A DNA stretch of 64,000 bases from the NCBI RefSeq assembly GCF_900698925.1, contig NZ_LR217713.1, forward strand, positions 992,001 through 1,056,000. The letters are read 5' to 3'. Below, one piece after another: positions 22,098 through 33,538 of the stretch. The stretch is from Erwinia_E haradaeae_I (GTDB taxonomy: Bacteria; Pseudomonadota; Gammaproteobacteria; Enterobacterales; Enterobacteriaceae). Position 1 is the stretch's first letter. The number at the start of each line of letters is the position of its first letter. Made by a program: the position numbers and the translations under genes. The notes under the pieces were generated by a model. The model saw only the letters and a program-made list of their open reading frames with translations, was not told where the DNA came from and ran no database searches.

Positions 22098-22373
22098 ATG
22101 GCGCGCATAACCGTACAAAATGCAGTAAAAAAAATTGGTAATCAATTTGATCTAGTTCTAGTAGCAGCTCGGCGAGCTCGTCAAATACAAAGTAGTGGGA
22201 AAAGCCCTTTGGTGCCAAAAAAAAATGATAAGTCTACAGTCATTGCCCTTCGAGAAATTGAACAAGGCCTTATTACTACCCACATTCTTGACATATTAGA
22301 TTGCCAGGAACGAACAGATCACACACATAAAGAATGGAAAGAGGTTAAAAATATTAATAAAAATTATTTTTAA
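22098..22373 (+). CDS. rpoZ: RNA polymerase omega subunit
   Basis: Small subunit that wraps the C-terminal part of the beta-prime subunit, helps assembly, and in E. coli forms part of a ppGpp binding site. The 91-residue product has the same length as E. coli omega. Its N-terminal two thirds (MARITVQNAVKKIGNQFDLV, RRARQ, PLVP, VIALREIEQGLI) are well conserved, while the C-terminal tail is replaced by lysine/asparagine-rich sequence. It follows gmk and probably shares its transcript. spoT, trmH and recG, next in E. coli, are gone, and a hairpin four bases after the stop ends the unit. Confidence 0.96.
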   Translation: MARITVQNAVKKIGNQFDLVLVAARRARQIQSSGKSPLVPKKNDKSTVIALREIEQGLITTHILDILDCQERTDHTHKEWKEVKNINKNYF

Positions 22374-22376
22374 GAT

Positions 22377-22407
22377 TTAACGGATAGCATAAAATGTTAT
22401 CCGTTAA
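22377..22407 (+). terminator. Hairpin after rpoZ
   Basis: Two 14-base arms, TTAACGGATAGCAT and ATGTTATCCGTTAA, pair fully apart from one G-U, with loop AAA. It begins three bases after the rpoZ stop. No T run follows, so it may act as an mRNA 3' end stabiliser as well as a terminator. Confidence 0.6.
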
Positions 22408-23313
22408 GTCTGATAAATCACGTAGCCATAGCAAGAAAACTCTAACAATTAAAGTATAATGTCTCATTCTTAATATCTAATATATATAGACCAATGCATT
22501 ACTAGAGAGAAAACTTGAATCTTTATATTTTTACCTAACCAAACCATAATTTCTTATTGAATAAAAACACTATGATGATCAATTTAAAAAAACATGTTGA
22601 CTAACGATACAACGTTATGCAATATATTGATATTAATCGCTCTTATAATCAATCATAATCAACATATTCTTCTAAGCAGCCTTCCGACCCTATCTTATCT
22701 GAAAACAAACCTATCTACTGAGAATTTTTACTCTGAGAGAAGGTGTGTGTAAAATAAAAAAACAAACCATCTTCTTTCAATAGAAAGAATAACATCGTGT
22801 ATTACATAAATAATAAATAAATATAATTAAAAATATAATAATTTTTAAAAATACATGCTTTCACCAACTACTTTTACTTTCTTGTACTTAAGTTATATAT
22901 CACATTATAGTTTATAGTCTTTATTATTAATCTGAATAATTATAGCTCCATATTTTGAAAATAAAATATTAATTCAAAATTCTCATACTAGACACAAGAA
23001 AAAAAGAAAGAGTATCATAAATAAATTTAAAATAATGCTAAAAATATCACTTTTACACCTAATAATATCCTATATTGTGCGTCTATTAATTAAGAAGGGC
23101 TAGGATAGGTCACTGTATTTTACAGGATAAGTAGTAATGATGTTTATCAGAGGGGCATAGAGAAATGAATTAGCTTATAGATGAAATAATGACAGACTTA
23201 GTTACACTATCGAATATATAAATATTTAATATTCTACCTAGATACTGCACACGGTATAACAATACCTGGACAGGTAATTGCACTATCAGTCAACTGAACA
23301 ACTAGGATTATAT
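22408..23313. other. 0.9-kb spacer between rpoZ and ansP
   Basis: No gene. Contains a 7-bp hairpin (22772-22789) and, 50 bases before ansP, a 5-bp hairpin GGTAT-AACA-ATACC (23253-23266). The base composition becomes more GC-rich in the last 200 bases before ansP. Confidence 0.5.
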
Positions 23314-24747
23314 ATGAACGAAGATAACAAAACGAGCGCAGCAAAACGCGCTTCAACAAGACGTTGGTTAAACGCTCAAGACTCTGGTTATCATAAAGCA
23401 ATGGACAATCGCCATGTTCAGATGATTGCTATCGGTGGAGCAATTGGAACAGGTCTATTCCTTGGCGCCGGTGCTCGCTTACAAATCGCTGGACCAGCAT
23501 TAGCATTAGTTTATTTGGTATGCGGTGTGTTTTCATTCTTTATTTTGCGGGCGCTAGGTGAATTAGTACTACATCGCCCTTCAAGTGGAAGCTTTGTTTC
23601 TTATGCTCGTGAATTTTTAGGTGAAAAAGCTTCATATGTAGCAGGTTGGATGTATTTTGTCAACTGGGCAATGACTGGAATAGTTGATATTACAGCTGTG
23701 GCTTTATATATGCATTACTGGACTGCTTGTAATGACATACCGCAGTGGGTATTTGCGCTTGGAGCTCTAGCTATTGTTGGAGGTATGAACATGGTTGGAG
23801 TCAAGTGGTTTGCTGAGATGGAATTTTGGTTTGCACTTGTTAAAGTGCTGGCTATTGTTATATTTTTAATTGTAGGATCTCTTTTTTTAGGAAGCGGACA
23901 GACGTTAGATGGAAACACAACCGGCTTTCATCTAATTACTGATAATGGAGGTTTTTTTCCAAACGGCTTACTACCTGCTCTTGTATTAGTTCAAGGCGTG
24001 GTGTTCGCATTTGCATCTATTGAGCTAGTAGGAACAGCGGCAGGTGAATGCAAAGACCCGCAAAAAATATTACCGAAAGCTATTAATCGTGTGATCTGGC
24101 GCATTGGTCTTTTTTACGTTGGATCAGTAGTATTATTGGTTTTACTACTTCCTTGGAACGCTTACCAAGCGGGGCAAAGTCCTTTTGTTACTTTCTTCTC
24201 TAAACTAGGTCTACCATATGCTGGTAGCATTATGAATATTGTAGTACTTAGTGCAGCACTTTCAAGTTTAAACTCTGGCTTATATGCTACAGGTCGTATT
24301 TTACGCTCTATGGCAATGGGTGGCTCAGCTCCTAAATGCATGTCGAGGATGAGTAGTCAGCAAGTTCCATATATAGGAATTATTATGACTGTTGCTGTAT
24401 ATATAGTTGGTGTATATCTCAATTACATCCTTCCTTCTAGCGTCTTCGAAATCGTTCTAAATATCGCAACCCTAGGAATTATTTCATCTTGGGGTTTTAT
24501 TGTTATTTGTCAAATTCGACTACGTCAAGCAATTAAAGAAGGCAAGGCCGAGGATATTAGTTTTAAACTTCCAGGATCTCCAGTTACATCTTGGTTAACT
24601 TTAATTTTCTTAGTAAGCGTTTTAGGCTTAATGGCCTTTGATTATCCAAATGGAACCTATACGATTGCATCAATACCATTATTAGCGGTAGTACTTACTC
24701 TAGGCTGGCTCCGCGTTCGCAGACGTGTGCACTCTCTAGCTCAATAA
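23314..24747 (+). CDS. ansP: L-asparagine permease (amino acid transporter, AAT family)
   Basis: Proton-coupled inner-membrane uptake of asparagine, with about twelve membrane segments. The 477-residue product follows E. coli AnsP (499) nearly residue for residue: RWLNAQDSGYHKAMDNR, IAIGGAIGTGLFLGAG, ELVLHRPSSGSFVSYARE, MTGIVDITAVALYMHYW, FASIELVGTAAGECKDP and AFDYPNGTYTIA. The start at 23314 has TAGGA seven bases upstream; an open extension from 23278 is ignored. The C-terminus is about 20 residues shorter. Similarity is close to 85-90 percent by eye in the N-terminal third, far above neighbours such as gmk or csdE, and the gene is visibly richer in G and C. Strong selection or a more recent origin could explain this. 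LysP and other AAT members fit less well. Confidence 0.93.
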   Translation: MNEDNKTSAAKRASTRRWLNAQDSGYHKAMDNRHVQMIAIGGAIGTGLFLGAGARLQIAGPALALVYLVCGVFSFFILRALGELVLHRPSSGSFVSYAREFLGEKASYVAGWMYFVNWAMTGIVDITAVALYMHYWTACNDIPQWVFALGALAIVGGMNMVGVKWFAEMEFWFALVKVLAIVIFLIVGSLFLGSGQTLDGNTTGFHLITDNGGFFPNGLLPALVLVQGVVFAFASIELVGTAAGECKDPQKILPKAINRVIWRIGLFYVGSVVLLVLLLPWNAYQAGQSPFVTFFSKLGLPYAGSIMNIVVLSAALSSLNSGLYATGRILRSMAMGGSAPKCMSRMSSQQVPYIGIIMTVAVYIVGVYLNYILPSSVFEIVLNIATLGIISSWGFIVICQIRLRQAIKEGKAEDISFKLPGSPVTSWLTLIFLVSVLGLMAFDYPNGTYTIASIPLLAVVLTLGWLRVRRRVHSLAQ

Positions 24748-24790
24748 AGTAGGTAAACTATCTGCATAATAATTAATTAATATCTTATGT

Positions 24791-24834
24791 TTTCTAAATT
24801 CTTCTTGTCATTACGCATAAGAAGAATTTAGAAA
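24791..24834 (+). terminator. 16-bp perfect hairpin after ansP
   Basis: TTTCTAAATTCTTCTT and its exact complement enclose a 12-base loop, 43 bases after the ansP stop. It is the likely 3' end of the ansP transcript. There is no downstream T run beyond those in the stem. Confidence 0.55.
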
Positions 24835-26555
24835 TAAATTAAACAATCAATATAACTAAACTTACTCCCAATTTAAAGGACATTACCTTCCATTCTAACA
24901 ATCAAGCTATTACCTCAGTAACAAAATGAATATATAACATCCAAAATACATATCAATCAAACTTAATTCCTCAATTTTGTTATACAAAAAATTCATTCAT
25001 TAATCATTACTTATGTGATCAAATGTAATAAAATATTTATCATTATATTTTTAAGTGAACCTTTCCTAATAAATAGAGATTATACTTTCATTCTATTAGT
25101 TCTAATTAAAAAAGTGCATAAATTTTAAATCATTCATAGATATTCTTATAATTAAAGATCTATTGATTGTTAATAACACTAACAATCCTCTATAACATTA
25201 AAATCTATATTTTTTATCTTAATTAAATTTATTAAAAAAATGACAATCTCACTACTGAACACATAGATATAAAAAAACTAGATTAAAAAACCAATCTATT
25301 CATTAACCCAACATTACCATAATGCACGATAATAAGCCTAATAACGTTTTATCATAAAAATGCATTGACTAAAAAATTTACATGACGAGCTATATCTATA
25401 AAAATTAGTAACATAACTATATGAATGGAAAAAAATAAATTTACTAATTTAAATTCTTCTTGGGTATATCTAAATAAATTATAATTATCACTAAAATATA
25501 TTAATCATCAACAAACCTTGTTTATCATATTTAAATAAATTTAATTACAATTTAGGAACTCATATCACATAGATTGGATAGAGAATTTTGCTCTTAAGAA
25601 AAAATAATTTAAAATTTAATTTCTATTTCTTTATATAAAGTCCAGAATGAAAGTTAAATTTTTTATTCCTATTTGAGTTAAATAATCTTAAAAAAATAAA
25701 ATATGATCATTTATTCTAGAAAAGAAGGAAATAAGAAAATAACTACTCTAATATAAAAATTATATTGATAGAATATACATTCTTTTATATAAATACTGAA
25801 TAAGTAAGTTTTATTAAAATATAATATATTATATACAAAACTAATCTGACTCCAAAGTTGAAGATAAATGTAATTCACTATAATATATCTAAAACAAACA
25901 TGCCTAATATTACGAAAACACTAATCTGTCTGCAAACTATTAACATAATCAAAATAAAATTAGCTATATCATCATAGACAATCTATACACTTATTCTCTA
26001 CAAAATATCAGAAATTAAGCAAAAAATTTTTCAAGAGATTTTTCTCACCTGACAAAGAGATTTTCTAGATATTATTATTTTCAATCAATGTATCTACAGT
26101 TAATCCAACCAATCTTAAGAACACAATTATAAAATAAAGAACAATAATGTTTCAAACCTTTGAATCATACAATTAGGATCAAAAAAAATAACAATATTTT
26201 CTTTTAATTTTATATTGTCACATATATGAATACCTCATTTCTTACTAAATCAATTAATAAAAATCAATAAAATTAGAATTAAAATATTGTCAATCTCCTA
26301 AAAAAATATTAAATATTTATTATCTAGTTCATATTGACTAAAAATAAAACTTTTATTGTAATTATAAAAATTTATAACCTACTTCTTTGATGCAATAAAC
26401 CCTTATCAATTAAATTATTCTATTTAACTTATCTTTAATTATTTGACAAACATTTGATCAGATTAGATTTAAGTATATTTCAATACTATTCTAATCAAAA
26501 AAAATTGAATAGTGTTAGCAGTATTTCTTATAATCTTTTACATAACATAACTTTA
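24835..26555. other. 1.7-kb gene-free spacer between ansP and recD
   Basis: Convergent genes flank this stretch. I see no gene, RNA or repeat worth naming; it is almost purely A and T in places. Confidence 0.65.
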
Positions 26556-28393
26556 CTAGTGATGCATCTGATACGCTAGACCACTCTGACGTTTGATGTT
26601 CATTCTTACAGAGCTCTCCAGAACCAATTGATTAGCGTAAATGGTCAAAGACTTCTTAGCACGAGTAATTGCTGTATAGAATAATTTGCGCGTCAAAATA
26701 GGCATGACCTGGGTGGGTAAAACCAATACTACATTCTCAAATTCTGAACCTTGAGCCTTATGTACTGTTATTGCAAAAGCAGTCTGATGCAATGGTAATC
26801 GAGAAGGGTCAATAGCTACCGCACCTCCATTGGATAATGGAAACCAGACTCGTAACTGTTCGTGTTCATCCTTGATAGCTATACCAATATCACCATTAGA
26901 TAATTTAAGTTCCTTGCTATTATGCAAAATCATAACTGGACGACCATTATACCAAGGATAATCTAAAAACATTTCATGACTAATCAACCCCTCCTGATAT
27001 AAAATATGTTCAATAGACTGATTCATTCCTAATACACCATATAAACCTTCACGTAACACACATAAAACCTGAAATCGCCTAAAAGCATTTAAAACCTTAT
27101 CTGGTCCTAACCCTTCTTTTAATTTTCTTAAATAATAGTAATACCCTTCTGTAATAATTTTTATCATATCATGATAATCAGAATCTCCTGTTATTGTATA
27201 GTAAGTAATATCATCACAATCACTCTTTAATACTTGCTCAACTAATCCAATATCGCCTCTATTGACTGCTTCAGCTAGATGCCCAATCCCAGATTCTATT
27301 TTAAAACGATAGTTTTTATGCAATAAGCAAATCATATTACCAACTGATGAAACATCGCTATATTCATGAGTCATAACGTTACAACCAGTTAAACGAGAAA
27401 GCTGAACACAACGGTCAGGGCTGTATCTATTATCAGAATAGTGACATATATCAGAAAATACCGTTCCAGCTTCTACTGAAGATATCTGATCACGATCACC
27501 AAGAAAAATTACCCGTGCCTGACTAGGTAAAGCAGAAATTAAATTATCAAACATTGATAAGTCAATCATAGAAGATTCATCAACTACGAGAACATCCACC
27601 GGAAGAGTGTTACAACTATTATAATACATATGTTGACTATCAATTTTAGCCCCTAAAAGCCTATGTAAGGTTGTGGCTTCTAAGGGAAAATTCTCTAAAA
27701 CACAATCATCTAAAATAAAATTCTGTAAAAATAAACCTAGTTCTTCCGTTAATCGAGATGCTGCTTTACCAGTCGGGGCAACCACTTTAATACACTGAGG
27801 TGATAATGATAAATTAATTAAACTAGCTAAAATCTTTGCTACTGTAGTTGTTTTTCCTGTTCCAGGTCCACCAGAAATTACTGATATTTGAGATGTAAGC
27901 GCGACTGCAGCCGCGATCTTTTGCCAGTCAAATCGATCCTCTTGACCAAAATAAAAATCTAGTATCTTACGAATCTTACCTTCCTCTGAATGAATAAGAC
28001 AACTTTTATATCTTATAAAATCAAGCACCACTTTTTCGCTTTTCCACATACGGTGTAAATATAAATGCTTATTCTTTAATACTAATGGAGATACTTTTGT
28101 CCCATCACTAACTTCTGAATACATATGTAATAATAACTCTACATCCTGGGGCATGTTAACAGATTGCCATATAGATTGAGCTAACTCTTGATTTAAACCA
28201 TAAAAAAAAACTCTGGATGTATCTGTGATAAAGGAAGGCATACATGTCCTTCTCCGACATCACGACTCAACAATGCTGTTGCTAGCATTAAAATAGAATT
28301 TTCTTCTCTTGCTATAACTCTAGCAAACTGCACATCAAAAGAACGAAATAGATTCTTCTCTTGTCCGAGATACAATAGTTCTATTAACTTCAT
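26556..28393 (-). CDS. recD: Exodeoxyribonuclease V alpha subunit RecD, interrupted by a one-base frameshift
   Basis: Fast 5'-3' helicase subunit of RecBCD. The N-terminal part (start ATG 28393) reads MKLIELLYLG, FDVQFARVIA and SRDVGEGHVCLPLSQIHPE, matching E. coli, then runs into FFFMV and a stop. The rest lies in another frame, open down to 26556, with Walker A SGGPGTGKTTT, Walker B VVDESSMID, GDRDQISSVEAGT, VHKAQGSEFENVV and YTAITRAKKSL. The switch happens in a run of nine A (T9 in the message) at 28202-28210. One added base gives 612 residues against 608 in E. coli. No other break is seen, so the gene may still work through polymerase slippage, or may be a young pseudogene. recB, recC, ptrA and argA are not adjacent. 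Confidence 0.9.
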
Positions 28394-30114
28394 AATTTAT
28401 ATGCCGAATTTATAATAATTAAAAAATACATGATATAACTAAGCACACCATCATGCCATATTTAAAATATATTAATTTTAGATGTGAATAAAAAATCCAA
28501 ATGAACATATTACTTTAAGTAGTCTACTATAATGTCTTACTATTAATATTTAATTATTGCTTTTTAAAATGGAGATCCATCTTGAAAACCTATATTAATT
28601 AATATATAAATTCTTATTTCTACTCCTTAAAGTATAGATAACTAACTACCCTACTATAGGAATATACCTATCGCTACAATATTAGTAGCCCTATCATGCT
28701 TATAGCTCTACTTAGAAGATAAATTTTTAAATCAACAAGCAATACATCTTTTTATTTTAACTCTAATTCTACCTCTAGAATTGTTTTATAATTGACAAGG
28801 TTTTGCGTAGGATAGACCTACGATGTTATATAGTTTCTAATATAAATTACAAACCAATACCATTTACTAACAGAGTACATAAACTAAAATTATATTTTGT
28901 ATTAAAAGGATGTTTAATATCCTAGATATTTACAAAACATCTTTCTCTTCCTCTCTAATTCTAATGTTAAATGAAAATTTAATACTAATTAAAAATCATA
29001 AAAATATATACAATAATAAGAAAAACTTTAAGTACCATGGTAATAAGCTGAGCCTCATTCTCAATATTTTTACAATCTAAATCAAGTTAAGTACTTTAAA
29101 AAAAATTAAAAATTTCTCAGAAATCCCAATCTTATTTCAACAAAAAATAGTCTTAATAAAATTAAATCTTAAATTTAATTAAAACTATCCTATATATATT
29201 ATTCTAATTTTTATATAACATCTAGATAACATTATTTCAATAATGCATGACTTATCACAACATACATATATGTTTATAATTAATACAAAACTAAAAAATT
29301 TACTAATAAATAAATTTAAATAATATTAAAGATACAGTTGTTCAGATAACCACAAAGACAAATGAAAATTCTTTTTTCTTATAAAGAAAAAATCATGAAA
29401 GGAAGAATACAATTTATATAAACATTATATATTAATGATTGTATTAATATGCAATTAAATTGCATAGGTACTAGAATAAAACAGAGAATGACTTAAATAT
29501 TAAATATTTATCTAAGAATATAAAATACTTAATATCACTGTCTATGTTCTTTGTTAAACAAACGTCCACTGAATTAATAAAAAAAACTCTATTAAATATA
29601 AATCAATTCAAAAAATAAGATACCAATAATCTACAACCTGATATATAACAGATACATATTTCATTAATACAGATTAAAAAAATTTGTAAAAATAAAAAAT
29701 CAAATAATCGTAAAATAAATAATATTTTCACATTCAAAACAAAGAGATTTTTACTTTTATAAAAAAAGAAAATTCATTTTCTTAAAAAAATTTAAAAAGA
29801 AGAATCATCGCTGATCATAGGTATTTTTATAATAATTATCTAATGTTGATACTGAAATCTAGAATAAAAAAGAAAACTTTATGGTTAAAACCCTATGAGA
29901 TACAAAGAGCACAATATCTTTTTCTTGGCTAACAGATAATATTTTTTATACAATCAATACTATATAATATATATGAAACATACTCCTATTACTTATCATT
30001 CCTGATTAACATAAAATCATTATCAGAATTAGATACTCCTCATCCGTTTTGCACATAGTCACTGATATAACAGCATAGACAATAAAAATGGTATAATATC
30101 GGCTTATATTCACC

Positions 30115-30149
30115 TCTCTTCCCTCTACGACACAAGAAGAGAAGTTTTT
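30115..30149 (+). terminator. Terminator-like hairpin with T5
   Basis: TCTCTTC and GAAGAGA are separated by 14 bases and followed by AG and five T. A TATAAT lies 20 bases before, but no matching -35 was found. Could be the residue of a small transcript unit. Confidence 0.3.
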
Positions 30150-30229
30150 CTATAAAATGTATGATTTTTTAATCAGATAATATTGATTTCTAATCATTCA
30201 TCAAGAAAATTATAGGCAGTGTTTTAAAA

Positions 30230-30358
30230 ATGTTTCACATGAAAACAGAACAACTAAAAATGTAAATAAATTACTTAGATAATCCATTGATTATTCGTAA
30301 TACTGGTTATATATTAATTCTCATTGTCATTACTCTAATAATACTTATAGTTAATTAA
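30230..30358 (+). pseudogene. Possible broken small membrane protein
   Basis: From ATG 30230 the frame reads MFHMKTEQLKM, then TAA, then INYLDNPLIIRNTG followed by a hydrophobic run ending IVN and a TAA. A short charged start followed by one membrane helix resembles the N-terminus of many small membrane proteins, but I cannot assign a family. Chance cannot be excluded in DNA of this composition. Confidence 0.2.
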
Positions 30359-31631
30359 AGAAATATTGAACACTTCCTGATTTAAATTTTATATTAATGT
30401 ACTATCTTCCATATATTTTATCTAAATTCTATCTAAAATTAAATTAATGTAAATTTATTGGAATAAATTTTTCAATCAGAAAAGTCGACCTATGATATAT
30501 CAAATATACAGATCTTTCATCCTTATCAACCTATAAGGATCTATATTTGTTAAAAAACAATATAAATTTCCATCATGTGACATTATCCAGATAATGCATA
30601 TAATATAAAAATTATATATATCTATATTCTTATGATATAACTTTTCATATTGAACAAACTAGAATATATCTATTCAGATATACTGAAACGACCGATCTTC
30701 CTTGAAATCATCTTAATATTATTAGACCAAATTTACACCTTAGATGTAATTTGAATCTCATTTGCCACACATTCTATATATTAGTTCATCATGGATGATA
30801 AAATAATACTAATACGATACTCTCCCTTCCGCAGCTTCTCATCCAAAAAATTATTAAATCTATACCAAATAAAATAAATAATATATTTACAATATTTGAG
30901 TACTAAGAACAAAATAACGATATAAGATATTTAAGTCTACATAACTCATATGTGAATAATTTCTTTAAATATTAACTAATCCTTTTATTTATCATATATA
31001 CATCTTGATTAACAATTAACCGATAATACTTATCAAACGTACTTTCTTAGAAATCTTGACCAGTGTCATATAGAATTCTAATCCAAGATATAAACTTTAA
31101 CAAATTTTACATAAATTAATCAATGTTAAATATTGTACACTGACTATCAACTTGTATTTTTGATCTAATTCTACATAGATTCAATATAAAACATTCTCGT
31201 TAAAAGACTTAAAAATCTAACTCTAACAATTGATAATGTAACAAACCTAATATTATATATACGTATTACTCACTATCTTTAATATAATCCACCCAATGAC
31301 TATAAAATATCACAACATGAAATATAGAAATAATATACACAATACTTCATTTTTTAAACATAGCCATATATGCTCTCATTTTTATTTATTAATGCTTAAA
31401 AATAGAAATATATCATTGATAAAATCAAGATTTCTCTATAATTTTGTATCAATGCTCACTAGATTGCAATAATAAAATCTAATAAAGGATAAACATTGTA
31501 ACCTATTAATGAACAAACTTTATCCATATAGCTCTTAAAAGCTACGTAATATCAGTATACCATCTAACCTATACAACTCTATATATGAAAAAGAACCATA
31601 ATAGGTATTCATAGAGGACTCAGTAATTATT

Positions 31632-32615
31632 GTGAATTTCTTTAAATTAAAAAACTTTAATTTCCAGCAAGTAGGAAAAGAAGTTGTACAAATTGAACGC
31701 GAAGGACTAGATCAGCTTGATCAGTATATCAATGAAAATTTCACCCATACCTGTGAACTAATTTATCAATGTCGTGGAAAAGTAGTAATTATGGGGATGG
31801 GGAAATCAGGACATATTGGAAAAAAAATAGCGTCTACTTTTTCTAGCACTGGTACTCCCTCATTTTTTTTACATCCTGCTGAAGCCAGTCATGGTGACTT
31901 GGGAATGATTAGCAATAGTGATGTTATTCTTGCTATTTCCAACTCTGGAGAATCTTTAGAAATTTTAGCACTCATACCTTTACTGAGGTATCGCCAAATC
32001 CCAGTAATTGCAATCACTGGTCATGAAAAAAGTACAATAGCCCGCTATGCAAAGATACATTTGTGTGTAAAAGTACCACAAGAGGCGTGCTCGCTAGGAC
32101 TTGCGCCTACTAGCAGTACTACTGCCACATTAGTTATGGGCGATGCACTAGCTGTAGCTTTATTAAAATCTAGGGGTTTTACACAAGAAGATTTTGCTCT
32201 GTCTCATCCTGGCGGGGCTCTGGGACGTAAACTCCTTATGCGAGTCGATGATATAATGTGTTCTGGTGATAACTTACCATACATACATCCTAACACTTAT
32301 TTATGTGAAGCTGTGCTAGAAATGACATCTAAAAAAATGGGGATAATAGTAATTTGTGATCATGAAAAAAACATTGAAGGTATCTTTACGAATTCTGATT
32401 TACGGAGAGTATTTAACGATAACATTGATATTCATCGATCTTATATCGCCAGCGTAATGACACCAAGAGGCATATCCGTACGACCTGGAACACTAGCAAT
32501 TGAAGCTCTTAATATAATGAAAAAACACAATATTACCTCTATAATTATTTCCGACCAGAATCAACTTATTGGACTAGTTCATATACATGACATCTACCAA
32601 GCTGGTATAATGTGA
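31632..32615 (+). CDS. kdsD: D-arabinose 5-phosphate isomerase KdsD
   Basis: Converts D-ribulose 5-phosphate to D-arabinose 5-phosphate, the first committed step to the LPS sugar Kdo. The 327-residue product (E. coli 328) has an N-terminal SIS sugar-isomerase domain (about residues 40-185) with MGMGKSGHIGKK, ISNSGESLEI and LAPTSSTTATLVMGDALA, followed by the conserved FALSHPGGALGRKLL and two CBS domains (about 205-327). Catalytic Lys58 and the His of SHPGG are present. The start is a GTG; AGAGGA lies rather far (about 15 bases) upstream. In E. coli it heads the kdsD-kdsC-lptC-lptA-lptB cluster; here 0.9 kb of empty DNA separates it from kdsC. Confidence 0.96.
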   Translation: MNFFKLKNFNFQQVGKEVVQIEREGLDQLDQYINENFTHTCELIYQCRGKVVIMGMGKSGHIGKKIASTFSSTGTPSFFLHPAEASHGDLGMISNSDVILAISNSGESLEILALIPLLRYRQIPVIAITGHEKSTIARYAKIHLCVKVPQEACSLGLAPTSSTTATLVMGDALAVALLKSRGFTQEDFALSHPGGALGRKLLMRVDDIMCSGDNLPYIHPNTYLCEAVLEMTSKKMGIIVICDHEKNIEGIFTNSDLRRVFNDNIDIHRSYIASVMTPRGISVRPGTLAIEALNIMKKHNITSIIISDQNQLIGLVHIHDIYQAGIM

Positions 32616-33538
32616 TATACTACAGAAGTAAGGTTAATATAAAGCGATTGACTCTACTATCTTATTTCTTAAATAATTAAAAATGCATATCATATTATAA
32701 ATATCTGGAACACAATATTATTACTCCTCATCTGTTTCGATGAAATCTAATATTAAAGAGTTTCCTATTTCCTGAAAGTACAACAATAACTTTATATGTA
32801 AAATCAATTTTTATTATTTTATTTAAAAAAATTACTACACCAAATCAAAATTTAAAATATAATTTTTTCTTTTAACATTTATATTAAAACACAAATCATA
32901 TTCAATATAAATTGACTTATTCAGTCACTCAATATAAGAAAACTCTGTTAAATCATATTGAGATATTAATAAATAGATTATATTCACAATCCAGCATGTA
33001 TACATATTCTTATTATAATGTATATACATTATAATAATATATATACATTATTAATTATATAATATAATAAGATAACCTAAGATATATTCAATTGCTTTAA
33101 TTAAATTAAATAAATTATAATTAATAGTATTATAATTATCAATTATAATCGCCAACTGCTGTCTTAAAGAATAAAAATGTATTTATTATCCCACATCACT
33201 TCGGACGATTGACGTCTCTTATATTCTCATGTATAAAAGATTAATGAATTTCAATTAACAGAAACCCTACCTTAACCTTAATTTTAATGATAAAAAATTC
33301 CTACTGAATTTAAATTCATCCATCTTCAAGATTATAACATCTCAACTATAAAAGAAGTTTATATAACTACCAGATATCAATATATCTAAAATAATATCAC
33401 GAACTAATGAAAAGTCATAAAGGATCAGGTTTTAATCATAATTAAATTAAATCTCTTTCGTTGTAATCATAACATAACTACACATATGAATGATCATACT
33501 ATTCCATCAAATCTATTATCTATGAGATAATAATAATT
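32616..33538. other. 0.9-kb spacer splitting kdsD from kdsC
   Basis: These genes touch in E. coli. No gene is found between them now; a 28-bp A+T palindrome sits at 33010-33037. The spacer therefore grew by expansion or insertion, or its relic is unreadable. Confidence 0.55.
33010..33037. repeat. 28-bp perfect A+T palindrome
   Basis: TTATTATAATGTAT followed by its exact complement, no spacer. Neighbouring bases repeat the same ATATACATTA theme, so simple-sequence growth is a likely origin. Confidence 0.6.

Larger units (their letters stand above)
28394..31631. other. 3.2-kb gene-free spacer upstream of recD and kdsD
   Basis: The longest empty stretch. recB, expected directly upstream of recD, has left nothing readable. 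Two small features stand out: a consensus TATAAT at 30092 followed by a terminator-like hairpin (30115-30149), and a short hydrophobic reading frame interrupted by one TAA (30230-30358). Confidence 0.6.

Noticed and set aside
23278..24747. Calling the permease LysP or another AAT-family transporter
   Set aside because: The sequence follows AnsP nearly residue for residue, including RWLNA and FDYPNGTYTIA.
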